64,000 nucleotides of DNA from Euphorbia lathyris (GCF_963576675.1 NC_088916.1:17398501-17462500); one strand, 5' to 3'. Counted from the stretch's first letter, positions 31,448 to 43,551 are shown. Numbers and translations: made by a program. The notes: generated by a model from the letters alone, not told the origin.

Positions 31448-33295
31448 ATGACGATTGCAAACGCCAAACGCATGGATGCCATAGAAAAGCGAATTGAGGA
31501 TCTCGATCTTGATAATCTTTCTATAGCAGTGATAGAAAATTGCAGGCAGATCGAGCGTATGGAAGAAGCCATTATAAGACTCCAAGATGAAAATGGAGGA
31601 GGCCTGGGGGCCAATACAAATGAAATTTTTCTACGCATTGATAGCCTTGAAGAGAAAATGTCGAAACTCCAGGGCGGAGATGAAAATAAAAATCCGGCAG
31701 GGGCCGAGGCCGTGATGGCTAATATAAATCCGGCAAGAGCTGAGGCCTTGAGGGCTAATGAAAATCTGGCAGGGACCGAGGCCTGGAGGGCTAATATAAA
31801 TCCGGCAGGGGCCGAGGCCTTGATGGCTAATATTGAACTGTTCCAAGCCGTGGTGGCTAATGCTGATATCTTTAGGGCAATGATTGCCCGAACAGAAATT
31901 TTTGAGTTCGTGATGACGAATGCAAAGGCTATTAGAGATGTAATAGCGAAAAACAATCCCCTTCCCGGTCAACCACCTGGGAGTGGTGTGGCTCGAGGAA
32001 AAGGGACAAACAGAATTAATGAGAATGCTCATTTTGCAGGTGAAGAAGAGATAGACAGGCTGAGAATAGCCATGAACCATGTCGAAGCAGATCAAAGAAG
32101 ATTATTCGAGGGTATAGAGAAAACTCAAAATCAAACAGGAGATGGGTTTGATGCCCTCAAACAGGAGCTGGATGAACTACAGAGGAAGGTAGAATCTCTG
32201 TCCCTAAATGGGGGAAGTCATCAAGGAGCCGTAAAAATCAAAATTCGAGATCCAAAACCTTTTGTAGGAACTCGGGACTCCAAGGAAGTGGACAACTTCT
32301 TGTTCGATGTGGAGAGTTATTTTACAGCTACAAAGACAAGCCTCGATGCGGATCGACTAGCAGTCGTACCGATGTACTTAGAGGGGGATGCCAAGCTATG
32401 GTGGAGACACCAGACCAGTTCAGGGTCAGTAAACACATGGGAAGACTTCAAACGAGAGCTGAAGTCTCAATTCTCTCCTGTAAATGCGCAGTTCTCAGCC
32501 AGAAATAGGCTAAGCGAACTACGTCAGACTGGCGATATCCGAGAATATGTTCGAAGCTTCCAAGCCATTACCTTAGAAATTCCGGACATGCAAAAGGATG
32601 AAAAGGTCTTTGGCTTTTTGAAGGGGTTGAAACCTTGGGTTCATAGTGAGGTGATCAGAAGGGGAGCCACAGATCATCTCTCAGCAATTGCAGCAGCTGA
32701 AAGCATAGCTGATTTTAGTAGCACCATGAAGAGAAAGTTTCCGGTCAGAGCAGACTCAGACTCCAGGACTAACAAATGGAGCAGACCATGGAATGGCGGA
32801 GGTGATCGAAATTACTCCTCGTCCGGAAGCGAAAGACGGCCGTGGAACGCCAACAACTCTGAACGTCGACCCTACCTGGGGAACTACTCAGAAAGGAGGA
32901 ATCCTCCACCTAGGACAACAAGTCCCTACTCACAGACCCAAGGAAGCCTTCCACAAAGGAACCAGTCATATACACCGAGGCCGATGTCATGCTTCCTCTG
33001 CACAGGATCGCACAAGGCAGCAGATTGCCCAAAGAGATCATCTCTGGCCTCACTACTTACGACCCAGGAAGAAGGGACCATCGTAAGGGAAAGGCAACGG
33101 GAACCTTCTGAACCCTCGGTAATGGGATCCCTTCGATTCATGGGAGCTCTGGAAAAACAAATAAAGGAGACAGGAGACAGTTTAGAGAAGGGACTCATGT
33201 ATGTAGAGATGATAATCAATGGCAAGAACACGAGAGCCATGATCGACACCGGAGCGACAGACAACTTCATAACAGACCTGAAGCCTCCCGCTTAG
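31448..33295 (+). pseudogene. Chromovirus gag and start of protease
   Basis: First ATG in frame is 31448 (MTIANAKRMD). The N-terminus is coiled-coil-like, then four 12-residue repeats (31691-31834), then the capsid region (about residues 275-400) with FLFDVESYF, YLEGDAKLWWR, FKRELKSQF and VFGFLKGLKPWV. An arginine/serine-rich stretch leads to a zinc knuckle, CFLCTGSHKAADC (about 32990). The frame then enters the protease with the active-site DTGAT at about 33246-33260. It stops at 33293-33295 only because of a 1-bp frame change near 33281; the protease continues in the next frame. Confidence 0.9.
31691..31834 (+). repeat. 36-bp coding tandem repeat x4 in chromovirus gag
   Basis: Four back-to-back 36-bp units (31691, 31727, 31763, 31799) encode variants of NPAGAEALMANI. 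Units 1 and 4 are nearly the same; units 2 and 3 differ at several residues. Less regular 10-residue units (ELFQAVVANA, DIFRAMIART, EIFEFVMTNA) follow, so the region is a ~85-residue alanine-rich helical repeat. Confidence 0.92.
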
Positions 33296-33630
33296 GACTC
33301 CATGTGTTGAGGGAGACAGGAATGATTAAGGCTCTGAACTCACCTGCTCAGTCGATTAGCGGAACAGCCCAACATGTACCTTGCAAGTTGGGACCCTAGA
33401 CAGGGACGATCGGGTTCACAATAGCACCCATGGATGACTTTGATGTCGTATTGGGGTTGGAGTTTCTGAAACAGAGTTTCGCAGTACCCATGGCGTCAGC
33501 AGGTTGTCTTTTGTTCTTGAACCAGGACCCGTGCATGGTCCCGATAACGTTAAGCACAGTCCGAGGGAAGAAATGCATTTCAGCAATACAGTTCAAGAAA
33601 GGTATAAAGAGGGGGAACAATCATATATAG
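33282..33630 (+). pseudogene. Chromovirus protease, second part
   Basis: In frame 1 the protease continues: EASRLGLHV, SGTAQHVPC, then a stop TAG at 33397-33399 where a tryptophan is expected, then [12 protein letters not shown], the conserved second protease block. Another frame change near 33600 carries the polyprotein into the RT frame. Confidence 0.82.
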
Positions 33631-34940
33631 TTGTCCCTAAAGGTGACGACTCAGAAGGTAGTGTCATCGTCCCTCGGATATTGGAAGGGGTGATGAGGGA
33701 GTTCCAAGATGTTATGCCAGAGACATTGGCACAGACATTACCTCCACAACGAGATGTTGACCATGCTATTGATCTGCTGCCAGGCACGAAGGCCCCAGCA
33801 AAGGCACCATATCGAATGGCTCCCCCTGAGTTGGCAGAGTTGAGGAAACAACTAGATGAGTTGCTGGAGGCAGGTTTCATCCGGCCATCGAAGGCCCCAT
33901 ATGGCGCCCCGGTACTGTTCCAGAAGAAAGCAGATGGAAGTCTGCGGCTGTGTGTTGATTATCGAGCACTCAATAAGATTACGGTGCGCAACAAATACCC
34001 CATTCCTATGATATCTGAATTGTTTGATCAACTCAGTGGAGCCAAATACTTCACTAAGCTCGACCTACGCTCCGGGTATTACCAAGTCAGAGTAAGGGAG
34101 GAAGATGTTCCAAAAACTGCTTGCGTAACTCGGTATGGGTCCTTCGAATATCTTGTTATGCCCTTTGGACTAACAAACGCTCCGGCGACTTTTTGTACCT
34201 TAATGAACCAGGTATTCAGGGACTATCTTGACAAATTTGTGGTGGTCTACCTAGACGACATCGTCATATATAGTTCCACCCTCAAGGAGCATCAGGAGCA
34301 CTTACGTCTAGTTTTTCAGAAACTGCAGGAGAATCAACTTTTCCTCAAGTTATCCAAATGTGCATTTGGTCAGACGAGCATCAAATTCCTTGGCCACATT
34401 ATTGAGGAAGGGAGGATAAGCATGGACAAGAGTAAAGTACGGGCTATAGTTGATTGGAAGGTCCCTATGAATACAACAGAACTGCGATCCTTCTTGGGAT
34501 TGGCTAACTACTATCGGAAGTTCATCAGAAGCTACTCAGAGAGAGTTGTCGACCTTACGGATCTGCTGAAGAAAGACAACAAGTGGGAGTGGACAGACCA
34601 ATGTCAAAAATCCTTCGAAAACTTAAAACAAGCTGTCATTGCAGACCCTGTGTTAGCCATCCCGGATATGAGCAAGCCATTCGAAGTTCACACAGACGCA
34701 TCCGATTTTGCCTTAGGAGGAGTCATAATGCAAGAGGGTCGAGCAATAGCTTTTGAAAGCAGGAAGCTCAACAATGCAGAGCGACGATATTCCACATATG
34801 AGAAAGAGTTACTAGCAGTCGTACATTGCCTGCGGGTATGGCGCCACTATCTGTTGGGATCCAGGTTCATAGTAAAGACAGACAACACAGCGGTTAGTCA
34901 TTTCCTGACTCAACAGGGATTGACATCCAAACAGGCCTGA
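33600..34940 (+). pseudogene. Chromovirus reverse transcriptase and RNase H
   Basis: Frame 0. RT signatures in order: [74 protein letters not shown] and YLDD at 34248-34259. Then [16 protein letters not shown] and the RNase H with [12 protein letters not shown] and [16 protein letters not shown] at 34938-34940 sits where an arginine is expected (CGA to TGA type change); the frame continues directly into integrase. The upstream ATG at 33504 lies in shadow sequence and is not a true start. Confidence 0.93.
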
Positions 34941-36557
34941 TGGCAAAGCTTGTTAGCAGAATTTGACTTTGTACTGGAGTATCACTCAGGGAAAATTAAT
35001 CAAGTGGCAGATGCATTAAGTCGGAAGTCAGAATTAGCAGAGTTGACAAGAATAGCCTTTTTGTCCAACAGTCAACTATCATCCCCATTGCGACAACAGA
35101 TCCGGGACAACCTACAGAAAGACCCTCAGGCAACTTCTATCATCAACCTGGCAAAGCAAGGGAAAACCAGACAGTTCTGGATGAGCGATGACTTGTTAAT
35201 AACAATCAAGGAAAGAGTGTATGTACCAACCGCCGCTAATCTAAGGAAGACACTGATGAAGGAATGTCACGACACACTATGGGCAGGCCATCCGGGGTGG
35301 CACCGCATGCTAGCTCTCCTCCAGCGAAACTATTACTGGCCAAGGATGGAAGATGATGTGAGAGAATATACAAAAACGTGTCTAATCTGCCAACAAGACA
35401 AGGCCGAAAGAAAGAAACCTGCAGGGCTGCTGCAGCCACTGCCAGTACCAGACCGACCATGGGAAAGTGTCTCCCTCGACTTCATCTCCAGCCTCCCCCG
35501 AGTGGGCGACTTCGATTCCATCTTGGTGGTGGTTGACAGGTTTTCCAAATATGGAACTTTCATTCCGATGCCAAAATATTCAACTGCGGAAGTGACGGCA
35601 CAGGCTTTCTTCAAGCAGGTAGTCAAGTATTGGGGAATCCCAAAGAGTATTGTCAGCGACAGAGATGGTCGGTTTGTGGGAACCTTTTGGGCCGAATTAT
35701 TTCGACTCTTGGTGTCGAGCCTCGATATGTCCACTAGTTATCACCCTCAGACTGATGGTCAAACAGAGCGATTTAACAGCATGTTGGAAGAGTACCTTCG
35801 GCACTTTGTCAATGCCAGTCAACGAAATTGGCCTTCCTTGTTGGATGTGGCGCAATTCTGCTTTAATAGCCAGAAAAGTTCTGCTACTAATAAATCACCT
35901 TTTGAAATTGTTACAGGTCAACAGCCGCTGGTGCCTCATTCAGTTGACATTCCATACACAGGCAAAAATCCAAAAGCGTACCTATTCACCAAAGAGTGGA
36001 AACAGAACGAGGAGATCGCGAAGGCGCATTTGACAAAGGCATCAAGGAGGATGAAGAAATGGGCAGACACAAGCCGACGTCCACAAGAATTCCAAGTGGG
36101 AGACATGGTCCTACTCAAACTTCGACCTGAACAACTTCGCTGCCTACGGAACAGAGATAGACGACTTGTCAGGAAGTACGAGGGACCCCTCCCAGTCCTA
36201 GCTAAAGTGGGACCCGTAGCCTACAAACTGGATCTCCCACAGTGGATGTCATTCCACCCAGTGTTCCATGTCAGCAACTTGAAGGAGTACCACCCAGACA
36301 CAGTAGACGATCAGCGCAACAAATCAAAGCGACCTCCAATTACAAAGAAAGCACCTGCGAGCAAAGAAGTGGAAGAAATCCTTGCAGAACGCACAGCAAT
36401 GGCATGTCACCGCCGCTCGCACACAGAATACCTTGTCAAGTGGAAAGCTCAAGGAATAGAAGAAACAAGCTGGGAGAAAGCAACCGACCTCCAACCTTTC
36501 CAAAACAAGATTGAAGACTTCATCAAGACCCGTTCGACAGGGACGTCGAACCTCTGA
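34941..36557 (+). pseudogene. Chromovirus integrase with C-terminal chromodomain
   Basis: Same frame as RT. The HHCC zinc region is in WAGHPGWHRML ... CLICQQDK. Core catalytic residues are in SLDFISSLP (D), SDRDGRF (D) and QTDGQTERFN (E). The GPY/F region (KYEGPLPVLAKVGPVAYKL) precedes a chromodomain (EVEEILAER, TEYLVKWKAQGIEETSWE) that ends the protein. In chromoviruses the chromodomain is thought to steer insertion towards chromatin marks. Only the TGA at 34938 and upstream lesions break it; this part alone has no stop. Confidence 0.94.
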
Positions 36558-36568
36558 GTGGGGGAGAG

Positions 36569-37055
36569 TGTAAGGGGGGATTATCTTTGTAATCAAACTA
36601 TGTAACAATGGGGAGAGACTTACTCTATTGTGTTATATGGAGCTTTGTAATAGCCATTGTCAGTAGGACTCAAGTTGGTATAAGAAACACTATAGGGGGG
36701 AGTGACCTGTCATACTGGACAGTCACTCGATTGTTGGTAGTCTACCATCTCTAGTAGTTGCCCCCCTACTACTATGAGATAGGACCCGTGGTGTAACACT
36801 GTTGCTTATCTATGAATAACATCATCCGGGTATTGTTCCTTCTTGAGTGTCCTATATGTTATCCATGTGTGTGCCTGATTGAGATGCTTGTCCTTATGTT
36901 GCTATCGTATGTATGCTATTATATTCACTATATGTGGTTCCTATCTAACCCTTGCATGTGATCTTTGCAGCTAGAGTGATCTAGTTCCCTTGGCTGGCTT
37001 ACTTCGGGGGAGACAAGTAAGCGTCGCACGGGTCCGGACGGTAGGCCCCGTGACA
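36569..37055 (+). repeat. 3' LTR of the chromovirus
   Basis: 487 bp, same length as the 5' LTR, about 6 substitutions between them by eye. Confidence 0.95.
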
Positions 37056-38288
37056 CCCAGCACCTGCATGGGCAAAAATCAGAAGATGGCCCACTTCTTG
37101 CTGATCAACTTTATCTTTCCTAAACTCAGCTCTCCCTCATCTGCCTCTAATTTTGAACAATGTTTCATCTGGCATATGCTGACCAGTACTCCTTTCAACA
37201 TGCCTGTATTTTTGGTCGGAGCTTTCCAAAGAAGCGGAAGGAAGCTCCGTTTAGGTTCTCTCATCACCAGGATAATACAAGACAAGAACATAGAGACTGT
37301 TGGTGAAATAAGTTCAACGGGAACTGCTATCACTGCACGTCTGCTGAATGGACTCTCACATAGCCAACCTCTTAGAGGATATGATGAAAATGCCACTCCT
37401 GAGGAGGAGAATCTTATGGCTGAGGATGAGCAACCCATTGGAGAAATGGAAAATCTGGCTAACCTGGATGCCATTATAGATGATGTTATGGCTGAAGCCG
37501 CTCACACTACTGAGGGTACAGAACCAGTCAATGAACCTCCAACTGAGAATCCGTCCACTGTGCCATCTGAGGTTGCTGAAGTTGAGAAGAAGAAGAAAAA
37601 GGGAGCATGCTCGAAGGATATTCATACTGTCCCGAGAAAGATAAGGCTCATAGAAAGCAACAAGAGGAAAGCTGATCAAGACCTAGCTGAGTCAGCTGAG
37701 AAGAAGCTGCGAACAGCTGAAGAACCTGTTCTTGAGGACCATGTTGCTCAAAAGGGGTCTCCACAAAATCAAGCCTCTGTTCCTCTCGTAGAGAAACAAG
37801 CCAAGACCCCTGTAAGTCCAAAAGAAGCTCCACTCCCACCTCAAACTCAAAGCAACTCAGCACCTGAGGTCAACACGCCTCGTAGTCCTGTCACAACACA
37901 AGGCCCTCAGTGTGAACCCACTTCTGCCAAATATGCACACCTTGGTGCCACTGAGTCAGGTCGGCGTGTCATCGCCTCAGCAAGCACTCTGCTTCAAGAA
38001 CAAGCACCTACTCCATCAACTCCTGCTCAGTCCTCTCATCCACCTGTCACTCACCATATTCTGCGGGAAATCCATGAATTGATCAATCACTTCTCCTCTG
38101 TCCAGCCGCAGCCACCACCACATGCTCAACTGACCAAAATGACCGAACTCATGCTGACTATGGTCAGTCACATGAATTCCTTGGAGGGTCAAATACGTGT
38201 GCTGCAGGATCAGGCCAATTCTCCTGCCCCTACCGTCAATTTGCCTACTGCTGATGCTGGCAAAACGGGGGAGAAAAGTGGCAACTAA
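37056..38288 (+). pseudogene. Third ORF of element A, C-terminal part
   Basis: It resumes right after the chromovirus with STCMGKNQKMAHFLLINFIFPKL, SNFEQCFIWHMLT, MPVFLVGAFQRSGRKLRLGSLI. A long acidic/proline-rich tail follows (VEKKKKKGACSKDIHTVPRK, SAEKKLRTAEE, TESGRRVIASASTLL) and it ends at 38286-38288 after a leucine/methionine-rich helical segment. Without the insertion the ORF would be open end to end from 30522, unlike its homologue in element B, which has a frameshift. The tail is shorter than in B. The basic clusters could be nuclear localisation signals; that is inference. Confidence 0.82.
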
Positions 38289-38759
38289 GGAAAAGGAACT
38301 CTAAGTTAGAAACTAGAGAGTTAGAATATAGAAGTTAGGAAGAAGAATTTTTTTTATTTGCCTTGTTCTTATTCTTGTTTTAAAAAAATTCAATATGCCT
38401 AACTTCTGTTACTTTTGGAATACTTGCATTACTATTTAACTATCTGAATGCATGCTGCGTATAAATGTTTGAACTTGTCAAATATAAACCATTGAACAAA
38501 TAATTTACTCAGCGCTCTGTCACTATACATTACTTCCGCTGAATACTGAGTAAAATAGAATATGTCCCATAAGCTGACCTATATCTGAAAACTGACCTTA
38601 GACTTATTCAATTAAACCTTAGAATGTTTAGAATAAAACTAAGTCAGTAGCTCAGCCCTGACGGGGGAGTTCACTTAATCAAAAAGGTCAACTATCATGG
38701 GGGAGCTCAACGCTGAGTTCCTTGCTGATTAGTTTTGCCAACATCAAAATGGGGGAGTT
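38289..38759 (+). other. Element A 3' untranslated region with polypurine tract
   Basis: No ORF. It contains tgacgggggagttcact and tcatgggggagctcaa before the true tract aaaatgggggagtt at the LTR, so three gggggag blocks lie within 110 bp; element B shows the same layout (58150-58242). Confidence 0.7.
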
Positions 38760-40108
38760 TGTTGAAACACCTTTCCACAGGATTTTGATTTGACAAAATT
38801 AATTAAGTGAAAGTAAATATTCTATAACACACTAAGTTTAAATGCTTTGATTTAGTGTTACTAATGTGTTTGTTCAATGTTGAGTTTATAATTTATTATA
38901 AGGCATAAAGATCATAAGGCCCAAGCCCTATATGGAAGTCAAGGCCCAGGTCAAACAAGCCCAAGATCACTCAGCCTGCGTATCTCCAAAACGCTGCCGT
39001 TGAAGTAATGAAACGCATGCTGAGCAAAGAAGGATCGAGAAGATCCACGTAGACAACTTCGGTATGAAGCTGCTGAGCTGTCTCGACAAAGCGTACAAGA
39101 CAGCCGCTGACTACAAAGCAACTTCCAGACCAAGTATTTCCTCTGTAGGTAAAGAACAGAAGACGCAGAAAGCTGTCTGTTTGACATTATCCGATTTGGA
39201 GGAACATACTGCCACACTGACCGAAGAACAGAAGATGCTGGAATCTGATTGGCTAGGAGAACTGCTGAACAGACTGAGTGAAAGCGACATGAAGCCGTTT
39301 CCCTCCAACGGTTATTTCGAAATTCGAAATAACCAGAAGCTCTCATAGCTCTCTATAAATAGAGCATTCAGAATCCACATTCTTCAGAGAACTTTGAGCA
39401 AGAGTCGCTACGCTGACCAAACGTATACAAAAGTTCTCCATCAAAAGCAAAGCAAAGTTCTTACACTACAAAGTCTATTCATTTGTGTAAAAGTCTAGAG
39501 TGATTGTTTTTCAATCATCTAAGGTGTTCTAGCAATTGTTGTTTAGGACAAAATCTTTATCATTTCTAGAAGTAGAAAGGAGAGGCTGGGTACTCGGTTT
39601 TAAGTACTCAGCGGAGAGATTAGGATTGAGTAGAAGTATAGAGGAAGGTACTCTTGTCATACTCAATTGCTGATATTGTAAAAGGTTTGAGGCTCTACCT
39701 TTAAAGAGCTCAGTAGAGGATTTGAAATCTCGGAGGTGTTCCGGGGACAGGACGTAGGCTTAGAAGAAGCCGAACCTGGATAAATCTGCTGAGTAAAGTT
39801 TTCTTAAACCTTAACTCCTTATTTATATTGCTTGCTTAAAACAAACTAAAACTGACCAAGTAAAAGAGGTCAAGCTGGGTTGTGCGCTACAAACGAGCAG
39901 GTTCAGGAATAGACTCTAAGTGCTATTTCCTGACCTAAGCAACGAAGCTGTCCTAGTCACTAGTTGACTAAGCCAGTGTCTTGCTGTGTGTTAAGTGCCG
40001 CTGTTTTATAAACTTTTCTTAAAGAAAAGAAATCTGCCCAAATTATTTTATTAAAAAAGGTAAAATAGTTCCTAACCCCCCTTGGAACAACCTTACAAGG
40101 GACTAACA
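38760..40108 (+). repeat. 3' LTR of Sirevirus-like element A
   Basis: 1349 bp, terminal tgttgaaac ... gactaaca. Confidence 0.93.
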
Positions 40109-43100
40109 ATTTATACTTGTATATATATGTATATAAGTATGTAATATATTTATTAAAATTATTTTGGGAGTATATAACTAATAATTATGTATTATAGCTT
40201 TATCTATGTTCCATTTAAACTTCATTTATATTAATCTAGCTTTATAAAAAGCTATGTATATATATATATAATTTTGGATCTATTCAAGTTGTATTAGTTA
40301 TTATTTTGGGAAATAATTGGTATGAACCTTTAAGATAATTAAGTAATAAATGCTTTTGAGGTTATTAAGGGTTATTTTTTATATATTTATCATAATAACT
40401 ATTTTGGGTAAAAGTTATTTTCTTATTCCTTATGAACCTTGTTCATTGTTTTTACATGTTTTCAATTGGAGTATTGTTTTTATTACTATTTTAGTTATTA
40501 ATGATCAATAGTATATATCTTTTATATATATCATTTTTAATCTATAAATGTAAATACCATTTTGTGTATATGTATATTTCAAATATATTATATTGGGTGG
40601 GTTTTGGATTTAATTTGTTTATTATTATAATTATGTTAAATGAGGATTAAATTGAATGAAAATGGAAAAAACAAGCCACAAAAAGATTTCAATTTGATTA
40701 TGTAAATTAAAGATATTTGAAGACTTTCAAAATGTAAATAAGAGTTTTCAACTTCTTTTTTTGTAAATGGTTTTCTAAATGTCATGTTTTGAAACTTTAA
40801 TCCGTTCCAACGACAGATTAAGCAAATCTTGTAACTAACGCGTTTTTTTTTTTTTTTTTTTTTAAATAATAGAGTTTTGAATCGTTTTACGTTTAAACGG
40901 TTTTGTACAAAAATAAATAGACTTGTATACTTAAATCACGTTTTCGGTTGAAAGTGCATTTTTCATGTTTTCAAGCACTCGAGTTGTCAGATCCGATCCT
41001 AAACAATATCGGGCATGATGATTTGACTAAATAACAGACGTTTATGGATCTAAAGTACCCCAAACGACATAAGTTGTCTCCAATATATTCTCAAAATAAA
41101 AATTATATCGACAATAATACTAATCCATATTTCTTTTACTTAAATCCCACACTACACAAACAATTTACGAAATTCCTATATTAGAAAATCTAATTGTTTA
41201 ATAAACTTCTAACAAATATTTGATTAACTATTTAACTTATTCTATCTAATTGGCTTGGACTTGATCATCTTTATCAAGCTATCTTTATCAAGCTTCCTAT
41301 GTATCCCATATCCCAATGGGGATGGGAGCCACATAGTTCTAAAAAAAAAAAAAAAATTAAAATCAAATTCTCACGTTAAAAAAACAGTATATTGAATATA
41401 ATCAATTTTCCCATACTAAAGCATACTAGAACACTGGCAAATATTTATTGTAGTTACTTTAATGTCTATTCCGTGAATAGACATTCCGTAAGATAACACA
41501 GTTAAAACAATTCTTGAGAATCAAGATTAGAATTTGACATTCTAATTACTGTTTACTATTTCAGTTAAACTAAATTATTTATAATACTGTAACAAATTGA
41601 ACTATATTTCAATTTAGTTTCTTCTCAAATTTATCAAATTATAACTTATAGAAAAAAATTTGAAATCAAAATATTAAGCTTCTAAAATTTAATTTCAGCC
41701 GATATAATTAAATTTAAATATCTATTCCACAATTTGCATACTTCCTAATGTTCTAACCTTATCCTATTGATAATTTAATCAAAGTCCAATTATTTCACAA
41801 ATATTACTTATAGTATTATAAAAATTAATCTTAAGAGTTTTATGCATTATTTTTCTTTTCCATACCTCGTCGCGAAATATAATATTATCGGTGTCCGATA
41901 TATAACGATCGGTAAGATTGAACTTGGACATGTACAAAAATCAAGCATACCCACACGACCCTTGTAACTATAGACCGCCAAACATACCTTGGATACACCT
42001 TTAACCCGCAAGCAATTTCCAAATCGGAGGTAATTGCATTTTTCTTCGGCGAAATTCTGTTCACCGATTCATCCATTTTGCACACTCAAATTTCCTTCAT
42101 ACCCAAAGAATATATGACCTCCTAAATTCATTTTTGAGGTCAAATTTGATAAAATAGGGCTGAAACATGACGAATTGGAGGTGGCCTCCATAAAAACGAA
42201 TTTTCTCTTTCATATAACTTCCCAAGAAACCAATTTCTCACTCTAATATTGACATAAACTTGACGTATATTTTACGAGCTTCGAAACTCAAAAACCAGTG
42301 ACCGGACGAAGAAGAACAGAAATCGTCGGCATTGAAAGGAAAACGACTCCTGTTGGAAGAAAAATGAAAGAGATGAATAAATAGGTGAATTTTATTTACT
42401 CTTTCTAATTTCCCCTTTTTTTTAATCATTCCTAAGTTCTTTTTATGTATTAAAATGAAGAATACATGTGTCTATAAATTATGAATCATAAACACGTGGA
42501 GTATTGTGGAGTAAGGTCATGGACACTTGGAATATTGTTTTTCCTTAAAAAGACACATGTACATAACATAGATAACCACTACACTAAATTCTTATTTTAT
42601 TATTATTATTATTTTTTGAATCATTATTATTATTATTATTTATTAAATTCCTCTTCACTTTCACCCGTATAATTGAGTTTAAATGAAAAATATTAATATT
42701 AATCCTTTTAATTATTAACTTATTTTAATATTTATCCCAAACTTTTAATTTACACTTAGAGACATAAATTAAATTTCTATACTCCGTTTATACTACTAAA
42801 ATAATTTAACCAACCATCTATCAAATATAATCTAATATTGGGATATAAAGTCTATAAATTTTAGATGCGGACGTGACACGAGTCGTTCCAACGGCGATTC
42901 GAGTGAAAAGCAAGTAAATCAACGGGGTTTTGAAACGTGCCTAAATCGTTCCAACGACAATTAAAGCACGAACCATGTAAATAAGTTGTTCTTTGGGGAG
43001 TGAAGATTAGTTTAGACTTAATGTATAGCTTAAAGTATATTTCATATTGTAATTAATCAATTCTCCTATCTCCCTCCTTCTTCTACAAACTCTAAATTCA

Positions 43101-43531
43101 TGTAAATGAGTGATTCTTTACTAAAATGACTTTCCATAATATATGCTTAAAACAGTTTTCAAAACGAGAAATAAAAGGTTTCAAATGAATTTTAAACTTA
43201 AAAGAAATATGCGATTAGTCCGTTAGCGCTTAACATGCTAAGTAGGAGGCCGGTGGTTCAGAACCGGGCGATGTCGGGGTGCCTAGTAGCCTTTCTCTGG
43301 AAAGGAGCTAGCCTTCTCGGCTCGTACCCAAATTTTCCGAACCCTCACCGGTCTCCCGCAAGGGATCGGTGTTCATTTCCCATTCGTGGCTGGCGACTCT
43401 TCCATACTCCGAGCTCCGACCCTGTAGGGAAGCTTGATTCCGCGATTGGTTGCTTTCGGCGCTAATCACAGCATCTGTCGTCAACAGTATCCACCCCCCC
43501 GGGTCTTCCGGGCGAGGCCGCGGCACCTACA
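40109..43531 (+). repeat. Ogre-like 5' LTR, second part
   Basis: 3.4 kb from the Sirevirus target duplication to the primer site, making an LTR of about 4.66 kb when rejoined to 26310-27548. It contains a poly-T run near 40846-40863 and a (ta)n run at 40256-40270. From 43200 the GC content jumps; the last 330 bp (ggtgcctagtagcc, tctcccgcaagg, tggctggcgactc) are of the kind found at the ends of Ogre-type LTRs. The stretch 41870-42430 looks gene-like on the minus strand but has no product I recognise. No other insertion could be delimited. Confidence 0.68.
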
Positions 43532-43533
43532 AG

Positions 43534-43551
43534 TGGCGACTCTGTTGGGGA
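43534..43551 (+). other. Primer binding site, Ogre-like element
   Basis: tggcgactctgttgggga, two bases after the LTR end (ccta ca). This is the primer site class of Ogre/Tat elements, complementary to the 3' end of a tRNA I believe to be tRNA-Arg. Confidence 0.85.

Larger units (their letters stand above)
30920..37055 (+). mobile_element. Chromovirus (Ty3/gypsy) inside the third ORF of element A
   Basis: LTRs of 487 bp at 30920-31406 and 36569-37055 begin tgtaaggggggattatctttg and end ccccgtgaca. The duplication cccag lies at 30915-30919 and 37056-37060. Primer site tggtattagagc at 31409-31420; polypurine tract agtgggggagag ends at 36568. Gag, protease, RT, RNase H, integrase and a C-terminal chromodomain follow in Ty3/gypsy order. 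LTRs differ at about 6 positions (about 1.3%). The pol frame has two shifts and two stops, so this copy is broken despite its recent look. I cannot place it in a named chromovirus clade by eye. Confidence 0.95.
27549..40108 (+). mobile_element. Sirevirus-like copia element A, internally deleted and carrying a chromovirus
   Basis: LTRs at 27549-28907 and 38760-40108 begin tgttgaaacacctttccaca and end gggactaaca. The 5-bp duplication attta lies at 27544-27548 and 40109-40113. Primer site tggtatcagagc at 28910-28921 (initiator tRNA-Met); polypurine tract aaaatgggggagtt at 38746-38759. A gag/RNase H fusion ORF and a third ORF are present; most of gag-pol is deleted. The third ORF after pol, the primer site and similarity to element B (47619-59710) suggest a Sirevirus/Maximus-type copia. 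LTRs differ at about 15 positions plus an indel (about 1%). It sits in the Ogre-like LTR. Confidence 0.93.

Noticed and set aside
31414..31956. Minus-strand 180-codon ORF over the chromovirus gag repeat
   Set aside because: Shadow of the repeated coding sequence on the plus strand; low-complexity alanine/serine composition.
43235..43526. GC-rich stretch before the Ogre primer site, considered as rRNA- or organelle-derived DNA
   Set aside because: It matches the expected position and wording of an Ogre-type LTR 3' end and leads directly into the primer binding site.
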